Assembly (NCBI GenBank): GCA_008802785.1
Contig: VUYT01000011.1
Location: forward strand, 186,001 to 250,000
From: Symmetrospora coprosmae
Taxonomy: Eukaryota; Basidiomycota; Cystobasidiomycetes; Symmetrosporaceae
Direction: 5' to 3'
Length of the DNA stretch: 64,000 nucleotides
Part shown: piece by piece, positions 21,518-34,277 of the stretch
How the letters are laid out: each line of letters begins with the position of its first letter
Numbering within the stretch: position 1 is the first letter of the stretch
Program-made: the position numbers and the translations under genes
Notes under the pieces: model-generated
The model's input: the letters and a program-made list of their open reading frames with translations, nothing else
Told to the model about the DNA's origin: nothing
The model's database searches: none

Positions 21518-23884
21518 TCACGTTGCGTCGTTCTTGCCCTTGCGGTAGATGGTACCGTGGCTGAGGAGCAGGTAGACTGGAACAAGAAATGATCGTGTCA
21601 GGGAGATTCCGCCCATGCGATCCTGACAGGACGACTTACGCCTGAAGCACAGCAGCGCGAACGGGTCCTCTTGCAGCTCCTTGGGGTACTCTGCACCAAG
21701 CGTGTAAGCGGCAGCCATGCCGCTAATAACACCGAGCTCGTGGGCATTGACGAGCGTCCAGCTTCCACCGAAAGTGACGGACTTCTTGCCATTGAGGAGC
21801 CACATCCACGGGACGACCTTGATGTAGCTGCAATTGTACATACTTGGTCAGTCTCGCCATCTTGAATCTTGGGCGCGGGGGCGTGGACTTACTGCGTGTA
21901 CGAGTGGCAGAGCTGGTGCCACCAGTCCTCGCGGATGATCTTGTCCTTCCTGATCTCAGAGCGCGACCACGTATCCTCGTGCTTCTGGTTCAAGAAGATT
22001 GTCTGGAAGACGTGGTCCTTGAACGGCTTGTTGGCCTCCTTGAGCTGGTACTGGAAGTTGCTGCAGTCGAAGCCTGCGGCGAGCGGAGACAAGCTGTGTC
22101 AGTCACGCCACCTCCTGGGAAGTAACAGACAAGCATGCTTACACATCTCGAGCTTGCGCGCGTCGGCGGGGACATTCTTGATGAGGTACATAGGGTTGAA
22201 GTCGGTGCTGCCTCGCTGGACGCGGTCCGAGTCGTCGCGGCCATTGATGTGGCTGACAGCAAGCTTGTCGTCAAAGTCGACCTGGTACCATTTCTTCATG
22301 TATTCGGTGTCCTACGCGGCCAATGTCGTTAGCGTTGCCTCATGCCAGCTCACGGAACAGACGACCCACATTGTGCGTGACGGTGATGTCATCGGACCAC
22401 TTTGTGCTGCCAAGGACCTGGTTGTCAATCCATCGCGCATGCTTGCCGAGCAGCCTCTGTGCGGTATCAGCGAGGACGCAGAGGACGATCTCGTCGTACT
22501 CCTCCTCTGTTCGGGGCGCATCCTGGTCCTGGTCCTCGGGCGGGTGGACATCCTCGTTCGGGACGTGGTCATCGGCGAGCGGCGTACGGCGGCGGGTGAG
22601 AACCTTGACTCGCTCCTTGGTGCGCTCGGTGATGGCATCGACCTCGGTTGCGAGGCGGACCTTGACGCCGCGAGCAACGAGTGCCTGACGCCACTTCTCG
22701 TAGAAAGCTCGCTCCTCTGGAAAGACGACCATCGGCGGCAGGTTGCTGGAGAGTGACTTGTCATCAATTTCGTACCACATCCCGTAGGTACTAGGGAGGG
22801 AGGGAGTTAAGAGGAAGCGCATCAGCAGGCTGTCCAAGGCGTCCACCGGAAGCACGGTCACGTACGGGCTCGTGTAAAGACGCTCCATCATGATGGAAGG
22901 CAAATCGGGAGTTGCATTGCCGGTTCCGAGGAAAAGGGCGAGGGCGGGGTAGATCATAAAGTTCATGAAGCTGCGCAAGGAGCCAAATATCAGCCTGTCC
23001 GTTGAGAGATGCTTGATGTAGTATCTCAGGAGACTGCCGCCACGTACTCATCGGAGAAGAAAAGCATCTTGAGGGCGATCTTGATCGGGATGAGAGCCCA
23101 GAACACCTCGGTCCAGCGCATGAATCTGATGGCCCACTTGAACCTCCTGATCTCGCCCGCATGCTTCTCCTGCATTTTGGTTGGGAAGAGATTCGTCCAG
23201 AACTGGAAACAGCAGAGCAGTGGAAACACGTCAGACCAGGTACATAGCGAGCATGGCCCATTGAGCCTCGCGCACCGTGCCCTCCTTGCCGAAAGAGACT
23301 TGGAGATCGACGCTGAGGGCAGTATGAGGAGGGCGACTCAGTCCGGGCTTTGCGAGATCGGAGGGGACAGAAGGACGACAAACTGCTGAGCTTGCACGTC
23401 GGAGTACTTGCTGAAGAAGCGCATCGTGTGATGGTAGATATAGCTTCTACTCTCCGTTGCGTCGTGTAGAGCATTGGGGTTTGTTGGAGGGATTCGGAGC
23501 CACCAGTCAGTCCCAGAAGTTTTGCCACCCGGGGTGGCCGACCCGACGGCCAGGCGAGCAGGATGACTCACCCTCCCTGGACACCCTGATTCATCCAGGG
23601 TGCTCCGTACTTTTCCTCATCGAGCGGAATCGAGAAGGCCTGTCCGCCGCAGTAGTTCTCGGCCTCGACGAGGGTAACATCGAAGCGGTCCGGGTGCATC
23701 GAGAGCTGCTCAGCGCACGACATGCCTGAGAGGGGGAGAGAGAAGTATGAGAGAGATGAGGAAGCGTCAGTAGGAGGCCTCTGAGTCGAGTTTCCTTCTC
23801 AGACAGGCCTTAGGCCGAAGGTGCACCTGCGCATCCGGCGCCAACGACGAGGACGCGCTTCTTCTTCTGGCCTTGAGGAGCCAT
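21518..23884 (-). CDS. FAD/NAD(P)-binding amine-oxidase-like protein, fungal family
   Basis: About nine exons on the reverse strand. Exon 1 reads MAPQGQKKKRVLVVGAGCAG, the start of a Rossmann FAD-binding fold, and exon 2 continues MSCAEQLSMHPDRFDVTLVE and NYCGGQAFSIPLDEEKYGAP. Further blocks are SYIYHHTMRFFSKY, FWTNLFPTKMQEKHAGEIRR, LFLGTGNATPDLPSIMMERL, MWYEIDDKSLSSNLPPMVVF, EEEYDEIVLCVLADTAQRLL, STKWSDDITVTHN, IIREDWWHQLCHSYTQ and GSWTLVNAHELGVISGMAAA. I know this set from a widely conserved but functionally uncharacterised fungal flavin oxidoreductase family of 500-600 residues. The last exon ends HGTIYRKGKNDAT. Substrate is unknown. A membrane-associated segment is possible (YPALALFLG). 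Confidence 0.85.
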
Positions 23885-25237
23885 GATGCTCTTGGACGGT
23901 GTACAGAGGCGGTCCTGTGGGGAAAGGTCTGACGAAGAGGTTCACACTCGAAGGATTGACGGATGTGCGAAGGAGAAGGGAGAGCTTGAAGCGAGAGAGG
24001 TTGATGGACCTGGCATCGACGAGCGAGCACCCGATCGGGATCTCGTGCGTGAGGGCAATCATCTGATCTGACGTCTCCGTCATGCGCATCACTTCAGGCC
24101 ACGCACAACATCAGCATCGCAGGCAGCGAGAGGGGCGATCAGGAGCGAGGAGCAGCAGCTGCAAGGTCAACAGCGTATGCCAGTCGCCAGATGAGCGGTG
24201 CCGCCGTCGTCTGGTCCACTAAGGTGAAGAGGACCACCCTGGAAAGTCACGCCGATCCACATTAGGGGGTGGTGGCGGAATAGGGGCAGGGAGCTCGGGG
24301 TCAAGGATGACCGTACAACCAGTACCGATACGATGCGAGTGCCTGAAGGGCCATGATCCGACTGCAGTGAGCATCCGATCCTCTAGTGCTGTACCTTGTT
24401 TAATCCTTGCCTTTTCGCTGCTCGAGGCCTGGCCCGTGCGCAGCCTCCATGAGATCCTGCAGCCGTCGACGCGTCCTGTTCTGACTACTGACCAACGCCG
24501 TGTGATGGTATGAAGTAGATGGGCAGAGACGGAGCGGAATAACTACACTTTGTAGTCCACTCGACTGTGTGCCCTGCAGCATGACACATCGCTGCTGAGG
24601 CTGAGACGCGTCTGAGCGGGATCCCGGTCGTCATTGCCTGTTGACGGCCAGCGCGCATGCCTTGCCCCGAATTATGGGCCAGCGGGGACATCCGCTGACT
24701 TGCACACACACAAGCAGAGCAAAGCACGACTGTTTGTTGAGTACGGCAGTCTTCCCGAGTGAGACTTGGCCCTGAGGCAAGCAGTTGCTTCGTCGGTCTT
24801 CCGCCTATTCAGCTCGCTGCGTCTTCAGCGCGCACATCTCGGACGCGCAGAGGCGACGCGGCAACAAGCAACAAGCAGCAACTTCATCACTGCTCAAATT
24901 GCACAACAGCAGCGCGACCACATCGACAAGACAAGAAGCTCGACCCAAACAAGGGAAGCTTCTGACCTACGCCGCCAGGCACAGCCATCGAGAGCAGACT
25001 CCGTCGCCGTTGCGGTGCAGCCAGAACGAGGGTCCGTGTGGTGTGTGTTCCGGGGGCTGAGGGAGAGGAACCGAGCTCTTGGGGCACCGTGTAGGAGGAC
25101 AACAACAGCAGGAGCTGGAGCAGCCACAGTATCAGCAGTGTCACAGTGCTGCTGCAGTAGCTGCGGGTGCAACTGCACGAGCCGGCGCCATAGCACGACA
25201 GCGTGTCCTGAACGGCCAGGGCGAACGTGCTTGCGTG

Positions 25238-25288
<51 letters not shown>

Positions 25289-25388
25289 AGGCGAAAGGCA
25301 CAAGACGCCCAGAGGACAAAGCACGCATTGGCATAGCAGAGAGAGAGCACACGCACAGTCACCTGTAGTGTGCTACTGTGAGGCCCAG
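23885..25388. promoter_or_regulatory. 1.5-kb region between divergent FAD enzyme and RhoGEF genes
   Basis: This is the longest non-coding stretch. It must contain both promoters and probably a long RhoGEF 5' leader. From about 24830 to 25390 it is rich in CAG/CAA and GCA triplets, and it carries the 13-copy GCAG tract at 25237-25288. Several long open frames cross it, but they are simple-sequence artefacts. Confidence 0.5.
25237..25288 (+). repeat. (GCAG)13 tetranucleotide microsatellite
   Basis: Thirteen perfect GCAG copies, 100 bases before the RhoGEF start codon and so probably within its leader. Length variation here would not alter the protein. Confidence 0.95.
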
Positions 25389-28300
25389 ATGGCCGCCGCG
25401 TCACCCTCGCGGCCCAACTTTGGCGGTGCCCCCGGGTCAGCAGCAGCGGCACCACAATCAACGGCAGCCCACCCTTCCACCGCGTACCCACCTCGAGGCA
25501 GCAGCAGCAGCAACGCCGACAGTCCCATACAGGGGCACGAGCATGGACAGCAGGACGACAACATGACGAGCAGCAACAGCAATGCTCGCTCCCTGCCGGG
25601 GATCCCGCCAGAGTCACCCTTCAAGGTCGGCGCCCTGTCGAGGAGCTTGAGCGACGCAATAGGGGAGCTCCCAGACGATAGCGGGCGGCAGCAGCAGCAG
25701 CACGGTGGAGAGAGGAGCAGCAGCAGCGGCAACCACCTGCACGCCTCGTCGAGCGGCAGGCTGGATGCGTCGACCTCGCAGCGCTCCGTCTCTGCGCCCG
25801 CCCACGACCCGACTCCAACGAGCAACGCGCACGCGAACGGGCTGGGGCCGCCCATCCAGCCGCCGACCAGATCGGCCACTTCAGCCTCAAAAGCGAGCAA
25901 TGGCGCGCCTAGAAACCCCTTGATAGACCTCATCGAGACGGAGCAGGGCTACGTAGATGACCTCGCGCTCGTCATCAAGGTGCGTTCCCTAGCTAGCTTT
26001 GCCGAGCCTCGAGCTCCCTCCCAGGCGGCCGCTAGGTAATGGTGCTGATACAGGCGGGACGCTTGCTTTGGGCCCTTGCACGCCATCATCCATAGAAAGT
26101 GGCAGCGGCATGGTCGCGCTCCAATTTTCCACCGCCTGCTCTTGATACCATGTTTAGAGGCATTGAGGCAGTCTACCGGATAGACAAGCAGTTCCTCGCT
26201 CGCCTGAACGACATTGGGCCGAATCCATCGAGCCCAAAGGCATTAGGGGACCTTCTCATGCGCTGGGTGCGCCTCTTCTGCCTTGCATGCAGACACCTCA
26301 TACCCAAGGCCGGCTAACACGCCTAACGTCACCGCAGATTGACGACCTGGAGCCCGCATACACGCGCTATGTAAACGCGTACCAGACCGACTTTGATCAC
26401 TTCTCGCCCGTGCAGGACAACCCGAACCTCGCGCTCATCCTGCAGAACCTGCCCGACCTATCCACCGACTCGCCCGCGTTTGCCCAATTCGACTCTCCGC
26501 ACCCAACGCTCGACATGCTCTTCCGCCTCCCGCTCGACCGCCTGTCATACTACAAGAAGCTCTACTCGAAGCTGCTCAAGTCGACTCAGCCGGGCAAGAG
26601 CGACCATAACCTGCTTGTGGGCGCGAATGAGAAGCTCAGCTGGCTGCTGGACGTCGGCCGCCAGTCTGCCCTGCGGAGAGTGACCGACCCGCCTGCGCCG
26701 TCACTGACGGCAGCGTCGTCCGTCGCATCCCTGCCCTCGCACCATGAGCCGTCGCCAGCGGCCATAGCGTCCGCCTCTGCATCGGCCCACAGCTCGCTGA
26801 CGCCCTCGCTGAGCGGTATCGCCGCGGGAAGAGGGCCATCCATCCCTCCCATCGACACCAGCTTGTCCAGACCGAACTCGGATGTTGCGTCAGCCAGTGT
26901 GACCTCCTCAGTGGAGCGGTCTTCAGGCCAGACCATCGCCAGTGCGCAGAGCACGGCTTTGTCCAGCGATACCTCGGCGACCCAGCTATCACCGGCCTCA
27001 TCACTTGGGGACCTGGAGCGGCGGTTAGACACCAGCAGAACGCTGGACATCTTTACGATGCGCCCGAAGGCATGTCGTGCACCAATGCCTCCAGCTGTTT
27101 CCCTCGTCACTGACTGCCCTCGCTCGTGTTCGCGCCCGCAGAAATGCAAGCTTCAGATGAACCCGCCAGGATTAGCCTACAAGCGCTCCCTTCGACAGTC
27201 TGGCGATGTGCAGGTATCCTTCGTCCCGGCATCTGACCCGAGCCGGCAAGAGCTCTTCACCCCGACAGCCTGCATCTTCCTCCTTACCGATCTTTTCCTC
27301 ATGTGCGAGCGCATCCCTCCGCATGAGGTCAACCGGCAGAACCCGTCGTCCGACGTCTGGCTCTCGTATCCGCCACTTGCGACAAAGCACCTCCGAGTCT
27401 ACCGCATCGACGATGCGCAGAACAACGCATTCGAGATCGAGATCATGAAGAAGGAGAGGCTGACGGTCTATACCGAGAGTCAGCGGAAACGAGACGAATG
27501 GCTGGATAGCTTTAGCGAGGCTATCTCTTTTGTCGGCCCGGGACGTGAGTGGTCTATCCGCTACTGGGTGCGGTTGCTGAATTGCAGGAGCTGACGGTCT
27601 CCGGCCCATTACAGAAGGCTTGCGCGTCGACACGGACGTTGGTAGGAACGGAAGTCCGCTTTCCGCCACCTCTGCGACGAGCTCCGGAGGGCGTGAAAAC
27701 ACCTTCTCCCCACAGTCCTGGCAGACCGGTGGTGCGACCTCCACTCTGCCTCCCCTGCCCCTTTCCGCATCCACCTCGCACTTCCCGGGCTCGGCATCGT
27801 CCATGCGCTCACCGACTCCTAACGATAACAACGGGCTCCCGCTTGCACAGGGGCCTTCGATGCCCCATCAACAGATGCAGCAAGGTCGCCAATCACCGCA
27901 TCCAAAGCTGCCGTTCCCACCTCCTCGCGGCCTGCCATCTTCGCCTCAGATGCGCTGCGGGCCCACATCGCCGTTGCATCCTGGCTTTGCGCCTGGCGCG
28001 CAGAACCGGCCACTTCCTGGACCGCCTAGCCTCAGCGCCTCTAGCTCGTATCGCCCAGCCTCGCCAGCCAACTCGTTCTCGCCCGAAGGCTACTCGATGA
28101 ACGGGCCAATGGGCGATGGCATGCATCCTCCTCAGCAGCCGTACGGACTGCAGAAGGTTCCTTCGCAGCGGTCTGTCGCGTCTTTCTCCTCGCGGTCCAG
28201 CAAGGCGTCCGCGCCGCCCGGCAACTCTGGAACCGCCTCGCCTATTCCTCCCCTTCCGACGAAAGACCAACAATACGACATGTACAGTGCTCAGCAGGGC

Positions 28301-29070
28301 AACTATGCTCGCGGGCCAGGTGGTAGTCAGCAGCCGTATCAGCAGCCGGACATGCGGAATGGCGGCTTGCTCTCGCCGAGCGGATCGCAACCCGGGATGC
28401 TGGGCGGGCAGCAGTACCAGCAACAGCAGCAAGCGATTCATCGCTCGCGCTCTGCCGAAGGCTTGCGGCAAGAGCACTATAGAATGCCCTCCTCCGTCAT
28501 GAAGGAGGCGCTGCGCGGGCAGTCGCTGCCTTCGAGCTCGGGGCGGCCAAATGGCGGCGCTCAGTCCCTTCCCGGAAGCCGGATGAACAGCGGCTATGTC
28601 CCCCCGCAGGACGATGACGTCAGTCCGCCGTCCAGTCCGGTGCAGGAGGGACCCATTACCTCACAGCTGGCGGCTCAGATGAAGTGCAAGGTCTTTGTGC
28701 AGCAGGCGCACGGGCAATGGAAGAGCCTCGGCACAGCACGCTTGAAACTCTTCCTCCAGTCGCCCATCAACCGGAAGCAGCTTGTCGTCGATACGGAAAA
28801 AGTCGTCTACATCTCGACGATCGTCCTCGAGGACGGCGTCGAGCGCGTTGGAAAGACGGGCGTGGCTATCGAGCTCAGCGACAATGGGCAGCGGACGGGC
28901 CTCGTATACATGCTCCAGGTATGTCCGCCGGCATCAGCCTTGAACTGGCGCAGCAGATCCGATCCGCTTACACTCCTGCCTCACAGCTCAAGACGGAGGC
29001 ATCAGCTACTGGTCTATTCCAGCAGTTGCTGGCCGGCTCGACGAGGGTGTCTGGTATGCTGTTGAAGTAG
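25389..29070 (+). CDS. Rho guanine nucleotide exchange factor (DH-PH) with conserved C-terminal domain
   Basis: About five exons, roughly 1100 residues. A Ser/Gln-rich N-terminus is followed by a Dbl-homology domain opening with NPLIDLIETEQGYVDDLALV and continuing KVAAAWSRSNFPPPALDTMF, FLARLNDIGPNPSSPKALG, IDDLEPAYTRYVNAYQTDF and LDRLSYYKKLYSKLLKST. A PH-like domain follows (SLRQSGDVQVSFVPASDP, ACIFLLTDLFLMCERI, LRVYRIDDAQNNAFEIEI, KRDEWLDSFSEAISFV). Then come about 350 Pro/Ser/Gln-rich residues and a compact C-terminal block (KCKVFVQQAHGQWKSLGTAR, LKLFLQSPINRKQLVV, ERVGKTGVAIELSDNG) that looks like a second PH/RanBD-type fold. DH domains activate Rho/Cdc42-type GTPases at sites of growth. 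The ATG at 25389 is in frame with all domains. Confidence 0.88.
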
Positions 29071-29217
29071 AGAGTCGTTTCGTGGGATCCAGTCAACTTG
29101 TTCTTGCAGCAAGCAGTGACGTGCAGTTCCGTTGCTTGTACCAATGTGACATGACGAACGACGTGCGATGCCGCCACGTGCGGATTCTACATGCGAATGC
29201 CTGTGGCGAACGGCGGC

Positions 29218-30869
29218 TTATGCGCGAATCCTGGGCACGTATGATATCATGGGCAAGCACCATCGCCACCATTCCCAAGTGTCTGGTGTTGGCTGGTGAT
29301 TCAGCAGACCTCGGCCAAGCCTGGAACAGCGTAGGTGCCAGGAATGAGCCCCGGTCAGTCGGTACACTGTAGGGCTTCTGCACTTCAACAGCTTTCAGGA
29401 CGCACCAAGCTCGGCTGACATCGGCCCCCGGGATGACGAGGGACAGCAGAAGCCAAGCTCTGCCGTACCAGCCTCGAACGGGCTTGCCCGTCACCCCCGT
29501 GAAAACTTGCTCCAGAACGAGCCCGATGCCCTGATACATGAAGAAGCGTAGCGATGGCAGCCTTGGGTCCAGCGGGATGTCCGAGGTGCCCAGGTACAGA
29601 GCTGCCAAGTCCGCGTATACATATGACATCTCAGCTCAGCTCCCTCGCTACGAGCGCGGTGAGTTCCGACCACAGCGCGCTGGTCCCGGCTCACCGGACT
29701 CATGCAAGACTCCGGACACGAAGAACGAGCCCAGCACGCCGGCGGCAGTCGAGGGTGCCTTGCCCATCCACGCCGTGAGCGCTCGCATAGGCTTGTAGCC
29801 CATGAACACGAACATTCGCCGCAGCACGCTATGCCAGCGGTACGTCCAGAAGTCGGCCAGACTGGTCGCGGAAACGGGGCTGCGCAGGAGCGGCGGCCAA
29901 CTTCTAGGGTCGAAAGGGGCGGGTCTGATGGCTTCAGGCAATGGAAAGAGCCTAACGGCAGCTGTGAGGATGCAGACGTAGAGCGAGATGGCGGTGAAGC
30001 CCAGCTCGAGGAAGTTCCAGACCGAAGTGCCGAATGTGAGTGCCAATGCGATGCCAGACAGTACGCGGCTGCAAGGAAAGTCTGGTAGGCCTAGGCCGCG
30101 CAAGAAGTCTGTCGCGTCGTGATTCAGCGAGTACTGTATTGTTGACATGGAGGCTATGAGGAGTATGTGCGCCTTGAGAACGCCCAGGACGCCGGAGCGG
30201 ATGTAGCTTCGGGATGGCCGCGACTTAGGGATGAGAGCGCCCTTGATGCCCCAGCTCCAGCCTTGTCCGCGATGGCTGGTCACGACGTCAGCTTGCATTT
30301 CCCCAGAAGGGTCAGACTAATGTGGAAACACGGGCCTACCTCATCAACTGTAAGACGGCGAATTTGACTGCGCCAACGCTGAAGAGGCGCAGTTCTTCCG
30401 GTTTCCGCAGCGGCTCCTCGCTATTGATGCCTTTGACAGCATTTGGATGTCCTATCCAGTAGAATCTGTCTGACAGGATGGCGTATTCCTAGCAGAGTGG
30501 CGCTCGTAAGGTTACTGATCCACCGGGTTGATACGGATACGGTGAGAGGAGCGGACTTACGATTGCGCGGGCCACCCCGATGGGAAAGGCGAGATTTTTG
30601 ATGAAGTTATACGGCCTGAAGTAGTCCACGGGCACGAAGTCGTAGAGCAGGACGCGGTATGAGAAGTATGCGGTGAGAGGAAGGAGAGCAACACGCCAGA
30701 AGCGGAGGCTGGGTGTCTGGGAAGGATAGAGGAGGAGGACTTGAAGGAACATGGGGACGAGCATCTCGCCGATCCGAATGCTTGGGAGGTGGGGCTGGAT
30801 GTCATCGACCAGGAGACTGCGAACTGCTTCGACCGCAGATGTCGGCACGCAGTCCCGGATCGAGAACAT
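29218..30869 (-). CDS. Wax-synthase-like membrane-bound O-acyltransferase
   Basis: About five exons on the reverse strand. The start is MFSIRDCVPTSAVEAVRSLL. Hydrophobic segments follow (MLVPMFLQVLLLYP, VALLPLTAYFSYRVLLYDFV, GIALALTFGTSVWNFLELGF, AISLYVCILTAAVRLFPLP). The wax-synthase block is TSLADFWTYRWHSVLRRMFV, followed by the presumed catalytic histidine in LGSFFVSGVLHES. After an intron the protein continues ALYLGTSDIPLDPRLPSLRF, GKPVRGWYGRAWLLLSLVIP and, across a GTGCGT donor, WLGRGLLNHQPTPDTWEWWR to the stop at 29218. MBOAT enzymes of this type acylate alcohols or sterols in the ER membrane; the substrate here is unknown. The gene ends 147 bases from the RhoGEF stop (tail to tail). 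Confidence 0.82.
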
Positions 30870-31497
30870 CTCGAATGCGAAGGACGACAGCTGAAGCTTG
30901 TGTCAGAGCCCGGGACGATACTATGGCTATGCAGATCGCGTTAGAAAGCGCTGCATGGAGCCAGTGTGACGACAGCGAGGCTTCAAGACAGGCAGATTCG
31001 CCACTCGAGCAGCGAGCCAGGCCTGACGCGGCCGGAGTAGGTCCGATGCTCTACGCTTCACACGAGGGGCCCTTCACACGATTGCAACGCAAATTGACCC
31101 TCTCATGCACGTAGAGCGGTGCTACAAGGCTGCCTCCTATTATCGGTACCGTAGCCAATGCTCTGCGCTGCATCAGCCGAAGGTCCATGAATTCAGCTTC
31201 CGCCTGGCCGGTCCGAGCCGGCCGAGATGGTCTGAAAGCACTTGTTGACATGCCTCGTCTCGAGCATGCCTGACGGGATATTCGAGGCTTTGTCCTGCAA
31301 TTGCCAAAACAGACAAACGCATGGCAATGAATCAGTTGCGCCAAGACCTGCGGCTACTGTCCAGCAGCTTCCCTGGCCTTTGAGCGTACCGTATCCCTTC
31401 CTTCGGCCTTCCAAGATCCTCTGACTTCCTTCAAGTCTGTCCGAAACCCTCCTCGCCTTCCCCTCTTCGCCTTCTTGTTTGGATCAACGGTCTCGCT
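30870..31497. promoter_or_regulatory. Divergent promoter region, MBOAT and exo-glucanase
   Basis: The 628 bases between the two start codons hold a pyrimidine-rich run at about 31370-31490 just upstream of the glucanase ATG. No coding sequence was recognised. Confidence 0.45.
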
Positions 31498-33654
31498 ATG
31501 CACTGTCACGCTTTCCTCGCCTTCCTGTTTGCCAGTGCCGTCGGCATCGCTCAAGCTCAGTCGTTCCGATACGGCCAGGACAAAATTCGCGGAGTCAATC
31601 TAGGCGGGTGGCTCGTTTGTAGGGAATCCCCCCTCACTCTTCCTTTCGTGTTCTGGGGACCGACCTCCTGGCTTCCTTCACAGTGGAACCGTTCATCTCG
31701 CCAAGCTTGTTCAACGCAACGGGCGATCTGAATGTCGTTGATGATTACACGTACGGCCAGAAGTACGGCTCAGCGGCCGCTGCCACCCGATTGAAGAGGC
31801 ATTGGGATACTTGGATCACGGAAGATAGCTTCAAAACCATCAAGTCCTACGGACTGAACCACGTTAGGGTGCCTATTGGCGTGTGGGCTATCAACAAGAA
31901 CACCACCGAACCATACGCTACTGGACAGTACCCATACCTGCAGAAAGCAGTAGCATGGGCGGAGAAATACGGTCTGAAGGTCATTATTGACATTCACGGT
32001 GCTCCGTGAGCATCTGCCCATTCAACCCACTGTGAACAAGCCGACCAGCACTGAGGGGCGCTTCTGCCAATCGCAGCGGGTCGCAGAACGGTTTCGACAA
32101 GTGAGTGGCTGAAGCCGATTCGCGCCTGATCTGCCACTTACCCTCAAATCCTGTAGCTCTGGCCGTCGCGGACCCGTTCGCTGGCACAAGTCGCCATACG
32201 ACGTCCAGAAGACGCTCGACGCACTGAGAGTGCTTATCAACGAATTCGTAGTTTCGCCTAGGTGGAGGAATACCGTCACATCGATGTGAGCCTGCCTCGC
32301 CAGAGGCTTTGGCCCCAGACTATCGCTAATATAGATGCGTTCTAGCCAACCCCTCCAACGAACCTGCTGGCTTTGTTGGCCAAGATATGCTTGACGTTGT
32401 GAAGCAAGTACGTCCGGCCGGCGCGACATCTTTCATCGGCCTACTCCGTCCAGGGTAGCTGACGCCAGCACCTCGTCTCGCTCGCCAGTTCTACTATGAC
32501 GCCTACGGAATGATGCGGTATCCATTCGGGAATTCGACGCAGTCTGACCTCCTGGTGTCGTTGCAGTGAGCCCAGGTTCTGCTGCTAAGGCTAGCGGTTT
32601 CACCTGACGAGGGTTGCCGTTCCTCCCACAGCGATGCCTTCCTAAGCGGCTATTATTGGCAAGATTTCATGAGAGCACCTGGATGGGAGAGAGTTGCACT
32701 TGATACGCACAGTACGTCTTCGACCAGTCAGCAGAGATACAACAACGTCCGAAACTCACCTTCACACATGCACGTCACCTTCTCACAGTCTACAGCGTCT
32801 TCACCGACGAACAGCTTCGATGGACTCCCGATCAGCGTGTCCAGTCTGTTTGCAACATGGCCAACGATTTGCGCAACTCCAACGCTCATCACTGGACCTT
32901 CGTAAGCTCGTAAGCTGGGGGCCGCGATGCTCAACCACTGACAAGACTCCCTCTGCAGGTCGGCGAATGGATGGCTGGAGATACGGACTGTGCGGGATCC
33001 TTGACGGTCACGCGGGCAGCGACAGGCTCAATGTATGACGGGACGCAGCCTGGGTCAAAGCGCGTTGGGTCGTGCGTTGGCAAGACAGGCAAAGCTTCGA
33101 CCTGGACCGCCGCACAAAAGACCAGCGTCCGAAAGTACTTTGAGGTACAGCGTGCCGTCTATGAAGAGTCCGCTAGCGGCTGGATATACTGGAACTACAG
33201 TGAGTCGTGATCGCTTTGGCGAGCAGGGTTCGCAAAGCCTGTACTGACCAGGTGCTCATACGCATACGCACACGCAGAAACGGAGGCGGCGAACGAGTGG
33301 TCATACCGTGATCTCGTCAATGCAGGCATCATCCCGATCAATCCAGCTGAGCGCAAGTATCCCGATCCTTGCGTCGTATCTTCCACCACTCTGACCAGCG
33401 CGACCTCAACGAGCACATCTTCGACGAGCATCGCCTCCAGTACAACGATAGTGACTTCCACAGCAGCGACATCCAGCCTCCTGAGCACAAATTCCGGGTC
33501 CAAGCCTGGCTCGATGACCTTTTCTGCATCGTCTGCAGCCGCTACAACGGCTTCATCGACGGCACCCTCGACCGTTACGACCGGACCGACCGTTAGTTCG
33601 GGCGTCAAATTGCCTGTAGCCACACTGGCCTTGATGCGCGGTGGGAGGTCTTGA
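31498..33654 (+). CDS. EXG1: Secreted exo-beta-1,3-glucanase, GH5 (copy 1)
   Basis: About eleven exons. A signal peptide (MHCHAFLAFLFASAVGIAQA) is followed by the GH5_9 start RYGQDKIRGVNLGGWLV and VEPFISPSLFNATGD. Conserved blocks are [51 protein letters not shown], then the acid/base Glu in NPSNEPAGFVGQDM, then YYDAYGMMRYPFGNSTQSD, and the nucleophile Glu in VGEWMAGDTDCAGSL. The C-terminus after NPAERKYPDPC is a Ser/Thr-rich stalk of about 80 residues ending in a mildly hydrophobic stretch (VKLPVATLALM), possibly a weak anchor signal. The enzyme trims glucan in the wall. A paralogue follows directly (34278-36249). Confidence 0.9.
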
Positions 33655-34277
33655 GGTGCTGCTTTAGGTTACTTGCTCTTTCGCGTTTCGCTTTTGGTGG
33701 TCGGGCCCCTGCGCAACCAGCTTTGGGTTATCTTGCGTGGTTTCTTTCTGTCTCGGGACGAAATGTACAACATTCGATAGTTTCTAGCGATGCGCATGAG
33801 ATATCGAGTCTGCTGTAGTCTCAATCCCCAATTCTGCCCTGGTGTTCTCGTGTCTGGAAACTCTGGATGAAGCGATCCCTTCAAGTTGCGCAAGGCGCGG
33901 GCTCTGCCAGCTGGAGTTGCGCGTGGATCGCGAGTCAGGACTCACCCAATGCCCAACTTTTCGAGCCCGCACTTACGTTGGACCTCCCTCGGCCACCCAT
34001 GGGACAAACCATGCTTGGACTGCACACAAATGCCAGGACCGTCGCAGCCGAGACGTCTCCTCGCGTGGCACTTCGGCGAGCTCAAGATCTTGGATCGGAT
34101 CGCAAAAGTGCATGCCTCCAACATGCCTCACGGACACAAACGGCTCGCCCGCATGGCAATGAGGCTTGCCACAAACACATTGACCCTCACTTGCTGTGTT
34201 CGCCTCATTGGCCTGTCCAGCGTTGCTCTCTTCCTCTCATTTGATCCTTCCGTGCCACTCTAACGATTGCTGCTAAC
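33655..34277. other. Spacer between the tandem GH5 genes
   Basis: Non-coding spacer of 623 bases with the 3' end of copy 1 and the upstream region of copy 2. Open frames here (33886-34263 and others) show no family resemblance. Confidence 0.4.

Noticed and set aside
25237-25288. Regular short repeat as a CRISPR array
   Set aside because: It is a plain GCAG microsatellite without spacers, in a eukaryotic genome.
24766-25368. 200-codon frame upstream of the RhoGEF
   Set aside because: Simple-sequence reading through CAG/GCAG-rich DNA; it lacks motifs and runs through the microsatellite.
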